From Spirochaetaceae bacterium (GTDB lineage Bacteria > Spirochaetota > Spirochaetia > Treponematales > Breznakiellaceae): a stretch of 8,817 nucleotides of DNA. Below the pieces are notes generated by a model. That model had not been told where the DNA came from and did not search any database. It was given only the letters and a program-made list of their open reading frames with translations. The DNA lies in NCBI GenBank assembly GCA_031278935.1, contig JAITJK010000070.1, positions 1 through 8,817 on the forward strand, in the 5' to 3' direction. A program made the translations under genes and the position numbers. Of this stretch, positions 6,425 through 8,817 are shown in pieces (positions within the stretch are counted from its first letter, which is position 1; each line of letters begins with the position of its first letter).

Positions 6425-6433
6425 TGGTATACT
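6425..6433 (+). promoter_or_regulatory. Possible extended -10 promoter element before the AMMECR1 gene
   Basis: TGGTATACT fits an extended -10 (TG, one base, then TATACT at 6428-6433, five of six consensus bases). The -35 side is poor (CGGTCA at 6404-6409, 18-base spacer). Transcription would begin at about 6440, exactly at the preferred ATG, implying a leaderless message. A rival, weaker promoter is CTGTCA (6336-6341) with TATGAA (6360-6365), which would give a leader and allow the upstream start at 6380. Confidence 0.3.
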
Positions 6434-6439
6434 GATAGT

Positions 6440-7018
6440 ATGTGTACGTTTACTCAAGAAGAACAGAACTACCTACTCGCCGTGGCCCGGGAGGCTATTA
6501 CCGAAGCCTTAGAAGAATGCGCTTCCGGCGATGCGGGGTGCCAGCGCCCGGCGCCGGAGGGATCGGCCTTGGCCCAATGCTTAGGGGTCTTTGTTACCCT
6601 GCACAAGGGGAAGGCCCTCAGGGGCTGCATCGGCAGGATGAGCGCCGCCGAGCCTTTGACGGCCACAGTCCGTACCATGGCCCGGGAAGCGGCGTTTCGG
6701 GACCCGCGCTTTCCGCCGCTCACGTTGGAGGAGCTCGCCCGGTGCAGCCTAGAAATATCCGTGCTTTCGCCTTTCAAGCTCTGCGCGGATCCCGATTCTG
6801 TGGTGGTAGGTCTTCACGGTCTCTACCTGGTCCACCAGGGCCGGTCCGGCGTGCTGCTGCCTCAGGTCCCCTTGGAACAAGGCTGGGATCGCACGGCGTA
6901 TCTGGATTACTTGTGCATCAAGGCCAGCCTCCCGCCCCATTCCTACCGCGCCCCAGGGGCCAAGCTCTACACCTTTACCGCCGTAGTTTTCAGCGAACCG
7001 CCAGGGGCGGTAGCATAG
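6440..7018 (+). CDS. AMMECR1-domain protein (AmmeMemoRadiSam protein A)
   Basis: The 192-residue product is an AMMECR1-domain protein, a family found in all domains of life. The invariant LRGCIG is at residues 60-65, followed by AAFRDPRFPPLTLEEL (84-99), LEISVLSP (104-111), GLYL (127-130) and LLPQVPLEQGWD (139-150), all in the expected order and at the usual length. No membrane segment or signal peptide is seen. In bacteria the domain often travels with a Memo-like protein and a radical SAM enzyme (AmmeMemoRadiSam); neither is in this window. The biochemical function is not firmly established. I start it at ATG 6440 because residues 5-20 (TQEEQNYLLAVAREAI) match the usual family beginning, though no Shine-Dalgarno site precedes it. 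An in-frame ATG at 6380 has a weak AAAGGG 10 bases upstream and would add 20 unconserved residues. It is divergent from the dehydratase. Confidence 0.9.
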   Translation: MCTFTQEEQNYLLAVAREAITEALEECASGDAGCQRPAPEGSALAQCLGVFVTLHKGKALRGCIGRMSAAEPLTATVRTMAREAAFRDPRFPPLTLEELARCSLEISVLSPFKLCADPDSVVVGLHGLYLVHQGRSGVLLPQVPLEQGWDRTAYLDYLCIKASLPPHSYRAPGAKLYTFTAVVFSEPPGAVA

Positions 7019-7097
7019 CCTCTGAGCGTAATCCCTTACTCCTCACCACGGGGCCCCAATATGCCTCCACGTCAGGTGGGCCTTCGCGATAGGTGCG

Positions 7098-7126
7098 TGG
7101 ACAAACCTTGGGTTTTGTACTATAGT
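7098..7126 (+). promoter_or_regulatory. Sigma-70 promoter of gyrA
   Basis: TGGACA (7098-7103, five of six -35 bases), a 17-base spacer, and TATAGT (7121-7126, five of six -10 bases). The predicted start near 7133 gives a leader of about 27 bases carrying the AAGGA ribosome-binding site (7146-7150). Spacing and matches make this the best-formed promoter in the window. Confidence 0.65.
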
Positions 7127-7156
7127 AGCACCCATTAACGATGCTAAGGATGCTAC
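7125..7156 (+). promoter_or_regulatory. Inverted repeat spanning the gyrA start site and Shine-Dalgarno
   Basis: GTAGCA (7125-7130) and TGCTAC (7151-7156) are perfect 6-bp reverse complements. The stem extends by CC/GG (7132-7133 with 7148-7149) after one mismatch. It runs from the -10 box through the ribosome-binding site AAGGA to just before the GTG. Its left arm lies upstream of the expected transcript start, so any role is more likely at the DNA level. ATGCTA also occurs twice in a row here (7141, 7150). Function is uncertain. Confidence 0.3.
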
Positions 7157-7159
7157 CTC

Positions 7160-8817
7160 GTGGTTGATAGTGAAAAAATTATATCCGTTGCTATAGAAGA
7201 CGAAGTAAAGACGGCGTATCTTAACTACGCCATGTCTGTTATTGTGGCTCGGGCCCTGCCGGACGTGCGAGACGGGCTGAAACCGGTGCATAGACGACTC
7301 TTGTACGCCATGGACGAGCTGGGATTGCGGCCTAACGCAGCTACCAAGAAAAGCGCCCGTATCACCGGGGACGCTATGGGTAAGTACCACCCCCACGGAG
7401 ACGCGTCCATCTACGACGCCCTGGTCCGGATGGCCCAGGATTTCTCCCTACGCTATCCTCTGGTCCAGGGACAGGGAAACTTCGGGTCCTTGGACGGAGA
7501 TCCCCCGGCGGCTATGCGCTATACCGAGGCCCGACTCTCTCGGCTCGGCGATGAAATGCTTCTCGATCTCAAGAAAGAGACTGTGGATTTTGTCCCCAAT
7601 TATGACGAGTCCCTCTTAGAGCCCGTGGTCCTTCCCGCAGCGGTACCGAACCTGCTCATCAATGGGTCCAGTGGTATCGCCGTGGGCATGGCCACCAATA
7701 TGGCCTCCCATAACCTGGGAGAGGTCTGTGAGGGGATCTGCGCGTACATTGATAATCCGGAAATCTCCTTGGAAGCCCTGATGCGACATATCCAAGGCCC
7801 GGACTTCCCCACCGGGGGCATCATCCTAGGCCGTCGGGGCATCAAAGATGCCTATAAAACCGGCCGGGGTAAGCTCTTGATTCGCGGGCAGTTTACAGTG
7901 GAAACCACCAAATCCGGCAAGGAAGTCATCATCTTTCACGAAATTCCTTACGCCGTGAATAAGGCCGCGCTGATTATTCGAATCAGCGACCTCATCCGGG
8001 ATAAGATCATCGACGGTATCGCGGAACACCGGGACGAATCCGACCGAGATGGCTTGCGAATTGTGATCGAGCTCAAGCGGGGAGCCATCCTCAAGGTGGT
8101 GCTGAACCAGCTCTTCTCTCATACGCCCTTACAGTCCTCCTTCGGCATCATCAACCTGGCCCTGGTGAACGGGAAACCCCAGTGCTTGGGCCTCAAGGAA
8201 CTGATCCACTACTTCGTAGAGCACCGGGTGGAGGTGATCACCCGAAGAACCCGGTATGAACTTCGCAAGGCCGATGAACGGTCCCACATCTTGCAGGGCC
8301 TCATCATTGCCCTGGAAAACATTGACGAGGTCGTGGCGGGGGTGCGGGACTCAAGAGATATAAGCATTGCCAAAAACCGCTTGGAAGCGCGGTTTAACCT
8401 ATCCCCCATCCAGGCCGGGGCCATTGTGGATATGCGCCTGGGCAGGCTCACGAATCTGGAAACCGAGAAGATCCGTCAGGAACTCTCCGAACTTTCCGTG
8501 TATATCGCGTATCTGCGCTCGCTTCTGGAGGACCCAGGGAAACTCCGGGAGCTCATCAAAGAGGAAACCCGTAGCATTGCCCAGCGCTACGCCGATAAGC
8601 GGCGTACAGAGATCATTGCCGGAGAAGTGGAAACCATCAACATCGAAGATCTCATCAAAAAAGAAGAGATGATCATTCTCATTTCCAACCTGGGCTATAT
8701 TAAACGGGTACCTGTGTCGGCTTACCGGAACCAGAGTCGTGGGGGTAAGGGCATGATCAGCGCTCGCCTCGCGGAAGACGACTTTGTGGATCAGATCTTC
8801 GTAGCTTCCACCCATGA
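7160..8817 (+). CDS. gyrA: DNA gyrase subunit A, N-terminal 552 codons (3' end outside window)
   Basis: The breakage-reunion subunit of DNA gyrase, partner of GyrB in ATP-driven negative supercoiling. The GTG start at 7160 has AAGGA nine bases upstream and an in-frame stop just before it (7145). Landmarks: RALPDVRDGLKPVHRR near the N-terminus; quinolone-pocket segment KYHPHGDASIYD (75-86); RYTE with catalytic Tyr121 (E. coli Tyr122); GDPPAAMRYTEARLS; GSSGIAVGMATNM; the coiled-coil gate region with LSPIQAGAIVDMRL from about 414; and QSRGGKG (525-531) at the start of the C-terminal wrapping domain. That last motif is the GyrA-box (QxRGGKG), which favours gyrase over topoisomerase IV ParC. The frame is intact to the window end; the rest of the DNA-wrapping domain (family proteins are usually 800-900 residues) lies beyond. 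Ala82 replaces the usual serine of E. coli position 83. gyrB is not adjacent upstream. Confidence 0.96.
   Translation, partial: MVDSEKIISVAIEDEVKTAYLNYAMSVIVARALPDVRDGLKPVHRRLLYAMDELGLRPNAATKKSARITGDAMGKYHPHGDASIYDALVRMAQDFSLRYPLVQGQGNFGSLDGDPPAAMRYTEARLSRLGDEMLLDLKKETVDFVPNYDESLLEPVVLPAAVPNLLINGSSGIAVGMATNMASHNLGEVCEGICAYIDNPEISLEALMRHIQGPDFPTGGIILGRRGIKDAYKTGRGKLLIRGQFTVETTKSGKEVIIFHEIPYAVNKAALIIRISDLIRDKIIDGIAEHRDESDRDGLRIVIELKRGAILKVVLNQLFSHTPLQSSFGIINLALVNGKPQCLGLKELIHYFVEHRVEVITRRTRYELRKADERSHILQGLIIALENIDEVVAGVRDSRDISIAKNRLEARFNLSPIQAGAIVDMRLGRLTNLETEKIRQELSELSVYIAYLRSLLEDPGKLRELIKEETRSIAQRYADKRRTEIIAGEVETINIEDLIKKEEMIILISNLGYIKRVPVSAYRNQSRGGKGMISARLAEDDFVDQIFVASTH

Noticed and set aside
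6442..7092. 216-codon plus-strand frame overlapping the AMMECR1 gene
   Set aside because: It is a shifted frame of the same stretch, rich in Gly/Arg/Pro, while the AMMECR1 frame carries the family motifs in order.
7043..7396. 117-codon minus-strand frame over the gyrA 5' end
   Set aside because: It is antisense to the conserved GyrA N-terminus and its promoter; no domain is recognisable.
1..8817. CRISPR array, tRNA or rRNA genes
   Set aside because: No regularly spaced direct repeats, cloverleaf sequence or conserved rRNA stretch was seen on either strand.

Overview
The window reads as chromosomal DNA from a spirochaete, most likely a Treponema-like bacterium. The basis is recall of family resemblance (the dCache chemoreceptor and the GyrA N-terminus look treponemal), not a search, so treat it as moderate confidence. 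Most of the window is G+C-rich: one hand-counted line inside the dehydratase gene is 63% G+C. The first ~240 bases are poorer, at about 46%.

Layout. Bases 1-652 hold the 3' end of an unrecognised gene (3-266, plus strand) and a gene-free stretch full of strong inverted repeats that may be the relic of an IS200/IS605-type end. Three minus-strand genes follow, listed right to left in transcription order: an IlvD/Edd-family dehydratase (4540-6264), a GntP-family gluconate-type permease (3104-4480) and a methyl-accepting chemotaxis protein (653-2842). Two plus-strand genes lie on the right: an AMMECR1-domain protein (6440-7018) and the first 552 codons of gyrA (7160 to the window end). The 6265-6439 gap is a divergent control region.

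How the genes fit together. The dehydratase and permease look like a small sugar-acid (aldonate) uptake and dehydration unit. The dehydratase has a perfect TTGACA -35 box, a plausible -10, and an 8-bp inverted repeat at the predicted start site that could be a repressor operator. Between dehydratase and permease lies a 13-bp-stem, U-tract terminator that ends directly on the permease leader, so the two genes may be expressed unequally. The chemoreceptor is separated by 261 bases and is probably an independent gene of motility control. gyrA has its own good promoter and Shine-Dalgarno site, and its quinolone pocket carries alanine at the position of E. coli Ser83.

I found no CRISPR array, tRNA, rRNA, intact transposase or clearly new multi-gene system. 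The items most worth a second look are the dehydratase control region, the dehydratase/permease terminator, the structured left end, and the start of the AMMECR1 gene.
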